A DNA stretch of 64,000 nucleotides from Pelagibius sp050330205 (GCA_050330205.1 JBHJOA010000007.1:75190-139189); one strand, 5' to 3'. Positions 1-8,908 are shown, counted from the first letter of the stretch. Notes: generated by a model not told the origin, from the letters alone. Made by a program: numbers and translations.

Positions 1-8
1 AGTCCCCC

Positions 9-1043
9 ATGGCAAACCCCAAGGCGTCGGGCAGCAAGTCCGGCGGCAAACGCAAGGCCGCCGCGCCGGCGATCAAGGCCAGCGTCGAAGACCTTCAGAA
101 GTACTACCGCGACATGCTGCTGATCCGCCGCTTCGAGGAGAAGGCCGGCCAGATGTACGGCATGGGCCTGATCGGCGGCTTCTGCCACCTCTACATCGGC
201 CAGGAGGCCGTGGTGGTCGGCGTGCAGGCGGCCATGGGGCCGAAGGACACCGTGCTGACCTCCTACCGCGACCACGCCCACATGCTGGCCTGCGGCATGG
301 ACTCCAAGGGCGTGATGGCGGAGCTGACCGGCCGCGAGGGCGGCTACTCCAAGGGCAAGGGCGGCTCCATGCACATGTTCAGCCACGACAAGCGCTTCTA
401 CGGCGGCCACGGCATCGTCGGCGCCCAGGTGCCGCTCGGCACCGGCCTCGCCTTCGCCCACCGCTACCTCGACGAGGACGCGGTCTCGGTCACTTACCTC
501 GGCGACGGCGCCCTCAACCAGGGCCAGGTCTATGAGTCCTTCAACATGGCGGCGCTGTGGTCGCTGCCGGCGGTCTACGTGATCGAGAACAACAAGTACG
601 GCATGGGCACCTCCATCGAGCGCTCCTCGGCCAAGTCGACCGAACTCTACAACCGCGGCCAGGCCTACGGCATTCCCGGCGTGCAGGTCGACGGCATGGA
701 CGTGCTGGCGGTGCGCGAGGCGGCGGACAAGGCGCTCGGCCACGCGCGCTCCGGCAAGGGCCCCTACATCATGGAGATGCTGACCTACCGCTACCGCGGC
801 CACTCCATGTCGGACCCGGCCAAGTACCGCTCCAAGGAAGAGGTCCAGAAGGTGCGCCAGGAGCGCGATCCCATCGAGCGCCTGCGCGCCATCATGAGCG
901 AGCGCGACATGCTGGACGAGGCGCGCCTGAAGGAGATCGACAAGGAAGTGAAGGCCATCGTCTCCGAGGCCGCCGACTTCGCGCAGACCAGCCCGGAGCC
1001 CGATGTCTCCGAACTCTACACCGACGTCTACGTCGGCGCCTGA
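9..1043 (+). CDS. pdhA: Pyruvate dehydrogenase E1 component, alpha subunit
   Basis: Thiamine-diphosphate E1 alpha subunit (344 aa) that decarboxylates pyruvate and reductively acetylates the lipoyl groups of the complex in the cytoplasm. The ThDP/Mg-binding motif is visible: GDGALNQG at about residues 164-171, with the closing ENNKYGMGT near 193. The phosphorylation-loop region YRYRGHSMSDP follows near 258. The N-terminus is a short Lys/Ala-rich stretch usual in alphaproteobacteria. It is the first gene of pdhA-pdhB-pdhC; pdhB starts 73 nt downstream. Its promoter lies outside the window because only 8 nt precede the ATG. Confidence 0.97.
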   Translation: MANPKASGSKSGGKRKAAAPAIKASVEDLQKYYRDMLLIRRFEEKAGQMYGMGLIGGFCHLYIGQEAVVVGVQAAMGPKDTVLTSYRDHAHMLACGMDSKGVMAELTGREGGYSKGKGGSMHMFSHDKRFYGGHGIVGAQVPLGTGLAFAHRYLDEDAVSVTYLGDGALNQGQVYESFNMAALWSLPAVYVIENNKYGMGTSIERSSAKSTELYNRGQAYGIPGVQVDGMDVLAVREAADKALGHARSGKGPYIMEMLTYRYRGHSMSDPAKYRSKEEVQKVRQERDPIERLRAIMSERDMLDEARLKEIDKEVKAIVSEAADFAQTSPEPDVSELYTDVYVGA

Positions 1044-1116
1044 ACAAGAACGGGGCCGGCCCAAGCAGGCGACGCATGGTCGCTGCGGCCGCCCAAGCTG
1101 AACGTCCGGAGGGGAC

Positions 1117-2511
1117 ATGCCGATCGACGTACTGATGCCCGCGCTCTCGCCGACCATGACCGAGGGCAAGCTGGCCAAGTGGCTGAAGCAGGAAGGCGAC
1201 GAGGTCGCGCCCGGCGACATCCTCGCCGAGATCGAGACCGACAAGGCGACCATGGAGGTCGAGGCGGTCGACGAAGGAAAGCTCGGCAAGATCCTGGTCG
1301 CCGAGGGCACCGACGGGGTGCCGGTGAACGAGGTGATCGCGGTGCTGCTGGAGGACGGCGAGGACGCCTCGGCGATCTCCGCCGCGCCGCGCAAGGTCGA
1401 GGCCCGGGATCCGGAGCCCGCCGAGAGCAAGGCGCCGGAAAAGGAAGACAAGCCCGCCGCCGGCAGCGTCCATGCCGCGCCGCCCAAGGAGCCGTCGCCG
1501 GAGGCCGAGGCGGAGTGGACCGGCGCCACGGTGAAGCAGACCGTGCGCGAGGCCCTGCGCGACGCCATGGCCGAGGAGATGCGCCGCGACGAGCGCGTGT
1601 TCCTGATGGGCGAGGAGGTCGCCGAGTATCAGGGCGCCTACAAGGTCAGCCAGGGACTGCTCGACGAGTTCGGCGCCCGCCGCGTGGTCGACACGCCGAT
1701 CACGGAGCACGGCTTCACCGGCCTCGGCGTCGGCGCGGCGATGTACGGCCTGCGGCCCATCGTCGAGTTCATGACCTTCAACTTCGCCATGCAGGCGATC
1801 GACCACATCATCAACTCCGCCGCCAAGACCCACTACATGTCCGGCGGCCAGATCTCCTCGCCGATCGTGTTCCGCGGCGCCAACGGCGCCGCCGCGCGGG
1901 TCGCCGCCCAGCACTCGCAGTGCTACGCCTCGTGGTACGCCCACGTGCCGGGCCTGAAGGTGGTGGCGCCCTACTCGGCGGCCGACGCCAAGGGCCTCCT
2001 GAAGACCGCCATCCGCGACGACAACCCGGTGATCTTCCTGGAGAACGAGATCCTCTACGGCCAGAGCTTCGAGGTGCCGGACAGCAAGGACTGGACGGTG
2101 CCCTTCGGCAAGGCGCGCATCGTGCGCCCCGGCAAGGACGTCACCATCACCGCCTTCTCGATCATGGTCGGCAAGGCGCTGGAGGCGGCCGAGAAGCTGG
2201 CCGAGGAGGGCATCGATGCCGAGGTCATCGACCTGCGCAGCCTGCGGCCGCTCGACAGCGAGACCATCATCGCCTCGGTGAAGAAGACCAACCGCCTGGT
2301 CACCTGCGAAGAGGGCTGGGGTTACGCCGGCATCGGCTCCGAGGTCGCTTCGGTGGTGATGGAGCAGGCCTTCGACTGGCTCGACGCGCCGGTGAAGCGC
2401 GTTGCCGGCAAGGACGTGCCGATGCCCTATGCCGCCAACCTGGAGGCGCTGGCGCTGCCGCAGCCCAAGGACATCGTCGCCGGCGCCAAAGAAGTCTGTT
2501 ACCGCGACTGA
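1117..2511 (+). CDS. pdhB: Pyruvate dehydrogenase E1 beta subunit with N-terminal lipoyl domain
   Basis: E1 beta subunit (464 aa), partner of PdhA. Residues 1-80 are a complete lipoyl domain with the ETDKATMEVEA motif, lipoyl-lysine at K43. A Pro/Ala/Glu-rich linker (about 85-135) follows, then the transketolase-like beta domain (about 140-464) with MGEEVAEYQGAYK and the C-terminal transketolase fold. A lipoyl domain on E1 beta is typical of alphaproteobacteria. The ATG at 1117 follows the Shine-Dalgarno GGAGGGG. The lipoyl segment is almost identical, also at DNA level, to that of pdhC (see findings). Confidence 0.97.
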   Translation: MPIDVLMPALSPTMTEGKLAKWLKQEGDEVAPGDILAEIETDKATMEVEAVDEGKLGKILVAEGTDGVPVNEVIAVLLEDGEDASAISAAPRKVEARDPEPAESKAPEKEDKPAAGSVHAAPPKEPSPEAEAEWTGATVKQTVREALRDAMAEEMRRDERVFLMGEEVAEYQGAYKVSQGLLDEFGARRVVDTPITEHGFTGLGVGAAMYGLRPIVEFMTFNFAMQAIDHIINSAAKTHYMSGGQISSPIVFRGANGAAARVAAQHSQCYASWYAHVPGLKVVAPYSAADAKGLLKTAIRDDNPVIFLENEILYGQSFEVPDSKDWTVPFGKARIVRPGKDVTITAFSIMVGKALEAAEKLAEEGIDAEVIDLRSLRPLDSETIIASVKKTNRLVTCEEGWGYAGIGSEVASVVMEQAFDWLDAPVKRVAGKDVPMPYAANLEALALPQPKDIVAGAKEVCYRD

Positions 2512-2535
2512 GCGGGCGGGGGAGGAACAAGCACC

Positions 2536-3876
2536 ATGCCGATCAATATCCTGATGCCGGCGCTGTCGCCGACCATGACCGAGGGGACGCTGGCCAAGTG
2601 GCTGGTGAAGGAAGGCGACGAGATCAACCCCGGCGACGTCATCGCCGAGATCGAGACCGACAAGGCGACCATGGAGGTCGAGGCGGTCGAGGAGGGCAAG
2701 CTCGGCAAGATCCTGGTCGCCGAGGGCACCGACGGCGTGCCGGTGAACGAGGTCATCGCCGTGCTGCTGGAAGAGGGTGAGGACGCCTCGGCGATCTCCG
2801 AGGCGCCGCAGGCGCCGGCGCCCAAGGCGGCCGAGAAGCCGAAGGAAGAGGCGAAAGCCGAGGCCAAGGCGGAGGCCAAGACGGAGAAGCCGGCCTCCTC
2901 CGGCAACGGCGCCGCGGCGCCGGCCGCGGCGACCCCGGCACCGGCCGCGCCGTCCGGGCCGGATGCCCGCATCTTCGCCAGCCCGCTGGCCCGCCGCATC
3001 GCCAAGGAAAAGGGCGTCGACCTGGCCGCCGTCAAGGGCAGCGGCCCGCACGGCCGCATCGTGAAGGCCGATGTCGAGGGCGCGAAACCCGGTGCCGCGG
3101 CGCCGGCCGCGGAGAAGGCGGCGCCGGCAGCCGCAGCCGCCGCGACGGCCGCGGCGGGGCCGGGCGCCAAACAGCTCGCCGACCTGCTGGGCATGAAGTA
3201 CCGGCAGGAGCCGCTGTCGGGCATGCGCAAGGTCATCGCCAAGCGGCTCACCGAGTCCAAGCAGCAGGTGCCGCACTTCTACCTCACGGTCGACTGCGAA
3301 CTCGACGAGCTGCTGAAGGTGCGCAAGGAGCTGAACGGCCGCTCCGACGACTACAAGATCTCGGTCAACGACTTCGTCATCCGCGCGGTGGCGCTGGCGC
3401 TGAAGAAGGTACCGGCGGCCAACGCCTCCTACGACGAGTCCGGCCTGCTGTTCTACGAGCACGCCGACGTCTCGGTCGCCGTGGCGACCCCGGCCGGGCT
3501 CATCACGCCAATCGTCAAGGCGGCGGAGACCAAGGGTCTGGCGGCCATCGCCGGCGAGATGAAGGACCTCGCCGCGCGGGCGCGCGACGGCAAGCTGAAG
3601 CCGGAGGAGTACCAGGGCGGCAGCTTCTCCGTCTCCAATCTCGGCATGTTCGGCATCAAGGACTTCGCCGCGGTCATCAACCCGCCGCAGGGCTGCATCC
3701 TGGCGGTCGGCGCCGGCGAGCAGCGCCCGGTGGTGAAGGACGGCGCGCTCAGCGTCGCCACGGTGATGAGCTGCACCCTCTCGGTCGACCACCGGGTGGT
3801 CGACGGCGCAGTCGGCGCCCAGTTCCTGGCGGCCTTCAAGAAGCTGATCGAAGACCCGCTGACCATGCTGCTGTGA
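2536..3876 (+). CDS. pdhC: Dihydrolipoyl acetyltransferase, PDH E2 component
   Basis: E2 core of the pyruvate dehydrogenase complex (446 aa), which transfers acetyl groups from lipoate to CoA. Domains in order: lipoyl domain (1-80, lipoyl-lysine K43), an Ala/Pro/Lys linker, a peripheral subunit-binding domain (about 140-175, IFASPLARRIAKEKGVDL), a second Ala-rich linker, then the catalytic domain (about 215-446). The active-site motif SVDHRVVDGA is near the C-terminus. It starts 24 nt after pdhB. In many alphaproteobacteria lpd follows directly; here two small genes and a repeat block intervene. Confidence 0.97.
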   Translation: MPINILMPALSPTMTEGTLAKWLVKEGDEINPGDVIAEIETDKATMEVEAVEEGKLGKILVAEGTDGVPVNEVIAVLLEEGEDASAISEAPQAPAPKAAEKPKEEAKAEAKAEAKTEKPASSGNGAAAPAAATPAPAAPSGPDARIFASPLARRIAKEKGVDLAAVKGSGPHGRIVKADVEGAKPGAAAPAAEKAAPAAAAAATAAAGPGAKQLADLLGMKYRQEPLSGMRKVIAKRLTESKQQVPHFYLTVDCELDELLKVRKELNGRSDDYKISVNDFVIRAVALALKKVPAANASYDESGLLFYEHADVSVAVATPAGLITPIVKAAETKGLAAIAGEMKDLAARARDGKLKPEEYQGGSFSVSNLGMFGIKDFAAVINPPQGCILAVGAGEQRPVVKDGALSVATVMSCTLSVDHRVVDGAVGAQFLAAFKKLIEDPLTMLL

Positions 3877-3901
3877 CGCGTCACCTGGAGTGCGGCCCGC
3901 G

Positions 3902-4537
3902 ATGAGGAAAAGCCTGCGAAGCCTGCTGACGGTCGTGCTGCTGGCCTTGCCTGCGTCGGCGGCGGCGGGGCCGGCCGACGACGTCCGCGAGGCTTTCCTC
4001 ACCTACAAGACCGCCGTCATCCTCTCCAACGGGCAGGCCGCCGCCGCGGTGGTGTCGAACGCTTCGCACGCGCACTTCCGCGAATTGGCGGATCAGGCGT
4101 TGACCCTGGACCATGCGGGCCTGCAGGAGATCGCGCTGACCGAGCGGCTTTACACCCTGCTGCTGCGCCTGTCCCTGGAGCCGGGCGATCTGAACAGCAT
4201 GTCCGGTGAGGAGCTTGTGGCCTACACGGTGGACAGGGGATGGATCGGCCGCAGCGGCGCGCCGCGCCTGGAGATCGGCACCTCGATGGTCGACGGCGAC
4301 AGCGCCACCGCCGCGATCCTGCGTCCCGACGGCGAGGAGACGCCCTACAGCCTGAACTTCGTCCGCCAGCAAGGCCAGTGGCGCCTCGACCTCGTGGCGA
4401 TGATGGAACTGATCCATGTCGCCTTCGAGACCGCCCAGCAGGAGTCGGGTTTCAGCGAGGACGAATTCGTGATGCGGGTGCTGGAGCAGGGCACCAACAG
4501 GACCGTCGGCCCGGAAATCTGGAGCCCGCCGCGATGA
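3902..4537 (+). CDS. Exported protein of unknown function, first of a tandem pair
   Basis: 211-residue protein with an N-terminal signal peptide (MRKSLRSLLTVVLLALPASAAAG), so probably periplasmic. No family recognised. The mature part opens with a helical segment (VREAFLTYKTAVILSNGQAAAAVVS) resembling the start of SnoaL/NTF2-like proteins, has a late QWRLDLV beta segment, and ends in EIWSPPR. The next gene has the same plan and the same ending (DIWNPPG), so the two are tandem paralogs. I use ATG 3902; an in-frame GTG at 3890 is the alternative. The stop overlaps the next start (ATGA). Confidence 0.8.
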   Translation: MRKSLRSLLTVVLLALPASAAAGPADDVREAFLTYKTAVILSNGQAAAAVVSNASHAHFRELADQALTLDHAGLQEIALTERLYTLLLRLSLEPGDLNSMSGEELVAYTVDRGWIGRSGAPRLEIGTSMVDGDSATAAILRPDGEETPYSLNFVRQQGQWRLDLVAMMELIHVAFETAQQESGFSEDEFVMRVLEQGTNRTVGPEIWSPPR

Positions 4538-5178
4538 CACTCTGCCGGGCCCTGGCGGTGCTGCTCGTCGTCCTGCTGCCGGTGACGGCGCAGGCGGATC
4601 CGGCCGCCGTGGAGCGGAGCTTCGCCGCCTACAAGCAGGCCCTGGCCGAAGGCGACGGCGCGGCGGCCTCGGACCTCACCGCCTCCGACACCCACGCCTA
4701 CCTGGACGAGACCCTCGAGCGGGCGCTGACCATGGAGGCGGAGGACCTGCGGCTGCTGCCGCTGCTCGACCAGATCTCGGTGCTGATGATGCGCCACAAC
4801 ATGACGGCGGCGGAACTGCGCGCCATGAAGGACGGCGATCCCGTCGCCTACGCGGTGGACAAAGGCGCCTTCGACATGAACGAGGTGGAGAAGCTTTCGG
4901 CCGGCGGCTTCACCGTGACCGGCGGCCACGCCCAGGCGCCGCTGTCGAACCTCAAGGGCTCGCCAATTCCGGTCAACGTGCATTTCAAGGAGGAGGCCGG
5001 GACCTGGCGTTTCGACCTGCTGTCCTCCATCGCGCCCTTCCGCGCGTTCTTCGACTCCCAGGCCGGCTTCCTGGCGAAGCTCGGCGGCAGCGAGGGCAAC
5101 AACGCGGTGGTGCCGTTGATCATTCACCTCGTCACCGGCCGCGCGCCGGACGCCGACATCTGGAACCCGCCGGGATGA
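4534..5178 (+). CDS. Exported protein of unknown function, second of the tandem pair
   Basis: 214-residue protein starting at the ATG that overlaps the previous stop, which implies translational coupling. It has a signal peptide (MTLCRALAVLLVVLLPVTAQA) and shares with its neighbour the order VxxxFxxYKxA, an Ala-rich helix, ELxxMxxxxxVAYxVDxG, TWRFDL and a terminal D/E-IW-x-PP. The position between pdhC and lpdA suggests co-transcription with PDH but not necessarily a metabolic role. A membrane or periplasmic stress function is equally possible. Confidence 0.8.
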   Translation: MTLCRALAVLLVVLLPVTAQADPAAVERSFAAYKQALAEGDGAAASDLTASDTHAYLDETLERALTMEAEDLRLLPLLDQISVLMMRHNMTAAELRAMKDGDPVAYAVDKGAFDMNEVEKLSAGGFTVTGGHAQAPLSNLKGSPIPVNVHFKEEAGTWRFDLLSSIAPFRAFFDSQAGFLAKLGGSEGNNAVVPLIIHLVTGRAPDADIWNPPG

Positions 5179-5234
5179 GGGGTCGGCACAACATCATCGG
5201 CGGGAGCCTGTACGACGTTTCCACACACTCCGCT

Positions 5235-5325
5235 CGTCATGCTCGGACTTGTTCCGAGCATCCAGGGCAACCGCTCCGTCCGTGGCCCTGGACCCTCGCA
5301 ACAAGTGCGAGGGTGACAGTGGAAA
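5235..5325. repeat. Dispersed palindromic repeat, type A, copy 1
   Basis: About 91 bp with two hairpin-forming arms (GCTCGGA-cttg-TTCCGAGC on the left, CTCGCA-acaag-TGCGAG on the right) around a short centre. A second copy lies 33 bp downstream. The gap 5179-5521 between the exported pair and lpdA holds only these repeats and the lpdA ribosome-binding site. Confidence 0.8.
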
Positions 5326-5357
5326 AAGTGGCGCCGCCGTTGAGCCGCTCCTCCGAT

Positions 5358-5449
5358 CGTCATGCTCGGACTTGTTCCGGGCATCCAGGGCGACCGCTCC
5401 GTCCCTGGCCCTGGATGCTCGGAACAAGTGCGAGGGTGACAGTGGAAAG
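5358..5449. repeat. Dispersed palindromic repeat, type A, copy 2
   Basis: About 92 bp, nearly identical to the copy at 5235-5325, with the same left arm (CGTCATGCTCGGACTTG) and the same end (GAGGGTGACAGTGGAAA). Two copies in direct orientation are arranged like BIME/REP elements. They may act as mRNA stabilisers or as a partial transcription block between the pdh genes and lpdA. Confidence 0.8.
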
Positions 5450-5521
5450 ATGAAACCATGCGTGCGATCGCGGGTGATGATGCGTGCAATGACATCCTAC
5501 CCCGCCTAGAGGAGAGTTTCT

Positions 5522-6925
5522 GTGGCTGATACCCAATTCGATGTAATCATCGTCGGTGGCGGGCCGGGCGGCTACGTGGCGGCGATCCGCGCGGCGCAGC
5601 TTAAGCTGAAGACGGCGGTGGTCGAGCGCGCGCACCTCGGCGGCATCTGCCTCAACTGGGGCTGCATCCCGACCAAGGCGCTGCTGCGCTCGGCCGAGGT
5701 CTACCACCACATGCAGCACGCCGAGTCCTTCGGTCTCTCGGCCGAGAAGGTCGGCTTCGACCTGGAGAAGGTGGTGAAGCGCTCGCGCGCCGTCTCCAAG
5801 CAGCTCAACGGCGGCGTCGGCCACCTGCTGAAGAAAAACAAGGTCACGGTCTTCGACGGCGAGGGCAAGCTGAACGGCCCCGGCAAGCTGACGGTGGCCA
5901 AGGACGGCAAGAAGGTCGCCGATCTCTCGGCACCGCACATCATCCTCGCCACCGGCGCGCGCCCGCGCGCGCTGCCCGGCATCGAACCGGACAAAAAGCT
6001 GATCTGGACCTACTTCGAGGCGATGGTGCCGGAGACCATGCCGAAGTCGCTGCTGGTCATCGGCTCCGGCGCCATCGGCATCGAGTTCGCCTCCTTCTTC
6101 CGCACCATGGGCGCCGAGGTGACCGTGGTGGAGCTGCTGCCGCAGATCCTGCCGGTGGAGGACGAGGAGATCGCCAAGCACGCGCACAAGCGCTTCGAGA
6201 AGCAGGGCATCAAGATCATCACCGAGGCCAAGGTGACCGCCGTGAAGAAGGGCTCGAACAACGTCACCGCCACCGTCGAGGACAAGGCCGGCAAGAAGAC
6301 CGAGATCACCGTCGACCGTGTCATCTCCGCCGTCGGCGTGCAGGGAAACATCGAGAATATCGGCCTCGAGACCACCAAGGTGAAAACCGACCGCGGCTGC
6401 ATCGTCGTCGACGACTACGGCCGCACGGCGGAGAAGGGCATCTACGCCATCGGCGACGTCGCCGGCCCGCCGATGCTGGCCCACAAGGCCGAGCACGAGG
6501 GCGTCATCTGCGTCGAGAAGATCGCCGGCCTGAACGATGTCCACCCGATGAAGAAGGAGCAGATTCCCGGCTGCACCTACTGCAACCCGCAGGTCGCCAG
6601 CGTCGGCCTCACAGAGAAGAAGGCCAAGGAGGCCGGCTACCAGGTGAAGGTCGGCCGCTTCCCCTTCATCGGCAACGGCAAGGCCATCGCGCTCGGCGAG
6701 CCGGAGGGCCTGGTGAAGACGGTGTTCGACGCCAAGACCGGCCAGCTTCTGGGCGCCCACATGGTGGGGGCCGAGGTCACCGAGCTGATCCAGGGCTACG
6801 TGGTGGCCATGAACCTGGAGACGACCGAGGCCGAGCTGATGCACGCGGTCTTCCCGCACCCGACCCTTTCCGAGACCATGCACGAGTCGGTGCTTGACGC
6901 CTACGGGCGCGTCATCCACATGTAG
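5522..6925 (+). CDS. lpdA: Dihydrolipoyl dehydrogenase (E3)
   Basis: FAD-dependent E3 subunit (467 aa) that reoxidises dihydrolipoyl groups with NAD+. It has the FAD-binding GGGPGG (12-17), the redox disulfide C43/C48 in GGICLNWGC, the NAD-binding GSGAIGIEFASFF near residue 180, and the C-terminal dimerisation domain with HPTLSE, which carries the catalytic His. It starts with GTG at 5522 after GAGGAGAG. Length and motifs are standard. It probably also serves other 2-oxoacid dehydrogenases or the glycine cleavage system, but the location favours PDH. Confidence 0.97.
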   Translation: MADTQFDVIIVGGGPGGYVAAIRAAQLKLKTAVVERAHLGGICLNWGCIPTKALLRSAEVYHHMQHAESFGLSAEKVGFDLEKVVKRSRAVSKQLNGGVGHLLKKNKVTVFDGEGKLNGPGKLTVAKDGKKVADLSAPHIILATGARPRALPGIEPDKKLIWTYFEAMVPETMPKSLLVIGSGAIGIEFASFFRTMGAEVTVVELLPQILPVEDEEIAKHAHKRFEKQGIKIITEAKVTAVKKGSNNVTATVEDKAGKKTEITVDRVISAVGVQGNIENIGLETTKVKTDRGCIVVDDYGRTAEKGIYAIGDVAGPPMLAHKAEHEGVICVEKIAGLNDVHPMKKEQIPGCTYCNPQVASVGLTEKKAKEAGYQVKVGRFPFIGNGKAIALGEPEGLVKTVFDAKTGQLLGAHMVGAEVTELIQGYVVAMNLETTEAELMHAVFPHPTLSETMHESVLDAYGRVIHM

Positions 6926-6947
6926 GCCGAAGGATACCAGCGCCCAG

Positions 6948-7904
6948 ATGACCAGCAGCGACATTGAGACCCCGCGCCTCCGCCACCCCGAAAAGGCCCA
7001 CAAGCCGGACCAGGAGGTGAAGCGCAAGCCCGCCTGGATCCGCGTCAAGGCGCCGGTGTCGCGCGAGTACCAGGCGACCCGCGAGATCGTCAAGGCGCAC
7101 AACCTGCACACGGTCTGCGAGGAAGCGGCCTGCCCGAATATCGGCGAGTGCTGGGCGCAGCGCCACGCCACCATGATGATCATGGGCGACATCTGCACGC
7201 GGGCCTGCAGCTTCTGCAATGTGGCGACCGGCAAGCCGGGCGCCCTCGACCCCTTCGAGCCGACCAACGTGGCCTCCGCCGTCGCCAAGCTGGGGCTGAA
7301 GCACGTGGTGGTCACCTCGGTAGACCGCGACGACCTGCCGGACGGCGGGGCGGAACATTTCGCCCAGGTCATCCGCGCCATCCGCGAGGCGGCGCCGGAC
7401 ACCACCATCGAGATCCTGACGCCCGACTTCCTGCGCAAGGACGGCGCCCTCGAGGTGGTCGTCGCGGCCAAGCCCGACGTCTTCAACCACAACCTGGAGA
7501 CTGTGCCGCGGCTCTACGGCGAGGTGCGGCCCGGCGCGCGCTATTTCCATTCGCTGCGCCTGCTCGACGAAGTGAAGCGCCTCGACCCGGCGATGTTCAC
7601 CAAGTCGGGCATCATGGTGGGGCTCGGCGAGAGCAAGCCGGAGGTGCTGCAGGTGATGGACGACCTGCGCTCGGCCGAGGTCGACTTCCTCACCATCGGC
7701 CAATATCTGCAGCCGACCCCCAAGCACCATGTGGTCGACCGCTTCGTCACGCCGGAGGAGTTCAAGCACTACGAGGCGATGGCCTACAACAAGGGCTTCC
7801 TCATGGTTTCGGCGACCCCCTTGACCCGCTCCTCCTACCATGCCGGCGACGATTTCGCCCGCCTGCGCGCCGCCCGCGAGGCAAAGCTGGCCGCCGCCGG
7901 GTAA
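6948..7904 (+). CDS. lipA: Lipoyl synthase
   Basis: Radical SAM enzyme (318 aa) that inserts two sulfur atoms into protein-bound octanoyl groups. Both iron-sulfur motifs are present: the auxiliary cluster C57-x4-C62-x5-C68 (CEEAACPNIGEC) and the radical SAM motif C83-x3-C87-x2-C90 (CTRACSFC). The reading frame is open further upstream, but ATG 6948 gives the normal family length and avoids overlap with lpdA. Its place right behind pdh/lpdA fits, because its product is the cofactor of E2 and of the lipoyl domain of PdhB. Confidence 0.96.
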   Translation: MTSSDIETPRLRHPEKAHKPDQEVKRKPAWIRVKAPVSREYQATREIVKAHNLHTVCEEAACPNIGECWAQRHATMMIMGDICTRACSFCNVATGKPGALDPFEPTNVASAVAKLGLKHVVVTSVDRDDLPDGGAEHFAQVIRAIREAAPDTTIEILTPDFLRKDGALEVVVAAKPDVFNHNLETVPRLYGEVRPGARYFHSLRLLDEVKRLDPAMFTKSGIMVGLGESKPEVLQVMDDLRSAEVDFLTIGQYLQPTPKHHVVDRFVTPEEFKHYEAMAYNKGFLMVSATPLTRSSYHAGDDFARLRAAREAKLAAAG

Positions 7905-7938
7905 GTTTCGGAACCTTCAGGCCGTATAGTCTTCCGCC

Positions 7939-8409
7939 ATGCCTACCCACAAGGAACGACGGGTGCTGCCCTACAGCCCGGCCCAGCTCTACGAGCTGGT
8001 GATCGACATCGAGCGCTATCCGGAGTTCCTGCCGTGGTGCCTCGGCGCGCGCGTGCGCACCCGCGAAGACGACCTGATCGTCGCCGACCTCATCATCGGC
8101 TTCAAGATGTTCCGCGAGCGCTTCACCAGCTGCGTGAAGCCGGACGCCGCAGCCGGGCGCATCGACGTCACCTATGCCGAAGGCCCCTTCAGGTATCTGG
8201 AGAACCACTGGGTCTTTCTCGACCACCCGGCGGGCTGCGAGATCGACTTCTACGTCGACTTCGAGTTCCGCAACAAGCTGCTCCAGAGGGTCATCGAGGC
8301 CCTTTTCCACGAGGCGGTGCGCCGCATGGTCAGCGCCTTCGAGACCCGCGCCCGCGCGCTCTACGGTGCGCCGGAGGGCGAGCCCGCGCCGGACGGCGCG
8401 CGCCGCTAG
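7939..8409 (+). CDS. START/COQ10-like protein of the RatA family
   Basis: 156-residue polyketide-cyclase/START-domain protein. It begins with the family signature VLPYSPAQLYELVIDIERYPEFLPWC and continues with LIIGFKMFRERFTS and the helix LLQRVIEALFHEAVRRMVSAFETRA. Homologs are annotated either as coenzyme Q-binding COQ10 or as RatA; in alphaproteobacteria the gene often follows lipA, and the COQ10 role (ubiquinone binding or delivery to respiration) is the more likely one. It starts 34 nt after lipA. Confidence 0.9.
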   Translation: MPTHKERRVLPYSPAQLYELVIDIERYPEFLPWCLGARVRTREDDLIVADLIIGFKMFRERFTSCVKPDAAAGRIDVTYAEGPFRYLENHWVFLDHPAGCEIDFYVDFEFRNKLLQRVIEALFHEAVRRMVSAFETRARALYGAPEGEPAPDGARR

Positions 8410-8539
8410 GCGCCGGCCGCACGCCCCCGAGGCAAGTCGCGGGACGACAGCGACAGCGTGGAGAGGGCAAGTTGTTCCGCCAGACAGAATTCCCGTGATA
8501 CGCTCATTATGGACGGGGCAGCAGCGGGGGAAGGGGGGC

Positions 8540-8908
8540 GTGACCCAAAGCGATCTGGTGACCGTCGGCTGGGCTTACGGCCAGGCCGAAGCGGCCGTGG
8601 TGTCGGCGCTGCTCGGCGGCTCCGGCATCAGGGTCTTTCCCCACACTTGGTACGTGGCTTCGGTGCAGTGGCATTGGACCCACGCCCTGGGCGGTATCGA
8701 ACTGAAGGTGCCGGCGAGCCAGGCCGCCGATGCCGCCGAGCTGCTCGCCGACTGCCCGGTCGAGCGCCGCCCGCGCTCCTGGCAATGGCGGCTGCTCGTA
8801 GGCGGCGTTTCGCTCGCCGTCCTGTTCCTGTGCAGTCTGCCGCCGCCGGCCTCCGGCTTTTTCATCGCCGGCAGGCCGGGAGCGTCGCGTCAGCAGGAGC
8901 CGGTGTAG
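8540..8908 (+). CDS. DUF2007-like small membrane protein
   Basis: 122-residue protein starting with GTG 8540 directly after AAGGGGGG. Residues 1-75 resemble the DUF2007 (putative signal-transducing) fold: VGWAYGQAEAAVVSALLGGSGIRVFPH, a Trp/His-rich turn, then GIELKVPASQAADAAELLAD. One transmembrane helix (about 85-103, LLVGGVSLAVLFLCS) and a short tail follow. The assignment is by sequence pattern only. It converges with the receiver-like gene at 8890, overlapping it by 19 nt at the ends. Confidence 0.72.
   Translation: MTQSDLVTVGWAYGQAEAAVVSALLGGSGIRVFPHTWYVASVQWHWTHALGGIELKVPASQAADAAELLADCPVERRPRSWQWRLLVGGVSLAVLFLCSLPPPASGFFIAGRPGASRQQEPV

Noticed and set aside
892..4002. 1036-residue ORF on the minus strand opposite pdhA-pdhC
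   Set aside because: Its product is low-complexity Arg/Gly/Leu/His-rich sequence, typical of the antisense of high-GC coding DNA; the plus-strand genes are unambiguous.
5360..7492. 710-residue minus-strand ORF opposite lpdA and lipA
   Set aside because: Antisense shadow; no domain pattern, and the opposite strand encodes two clearly conserved enzymes.
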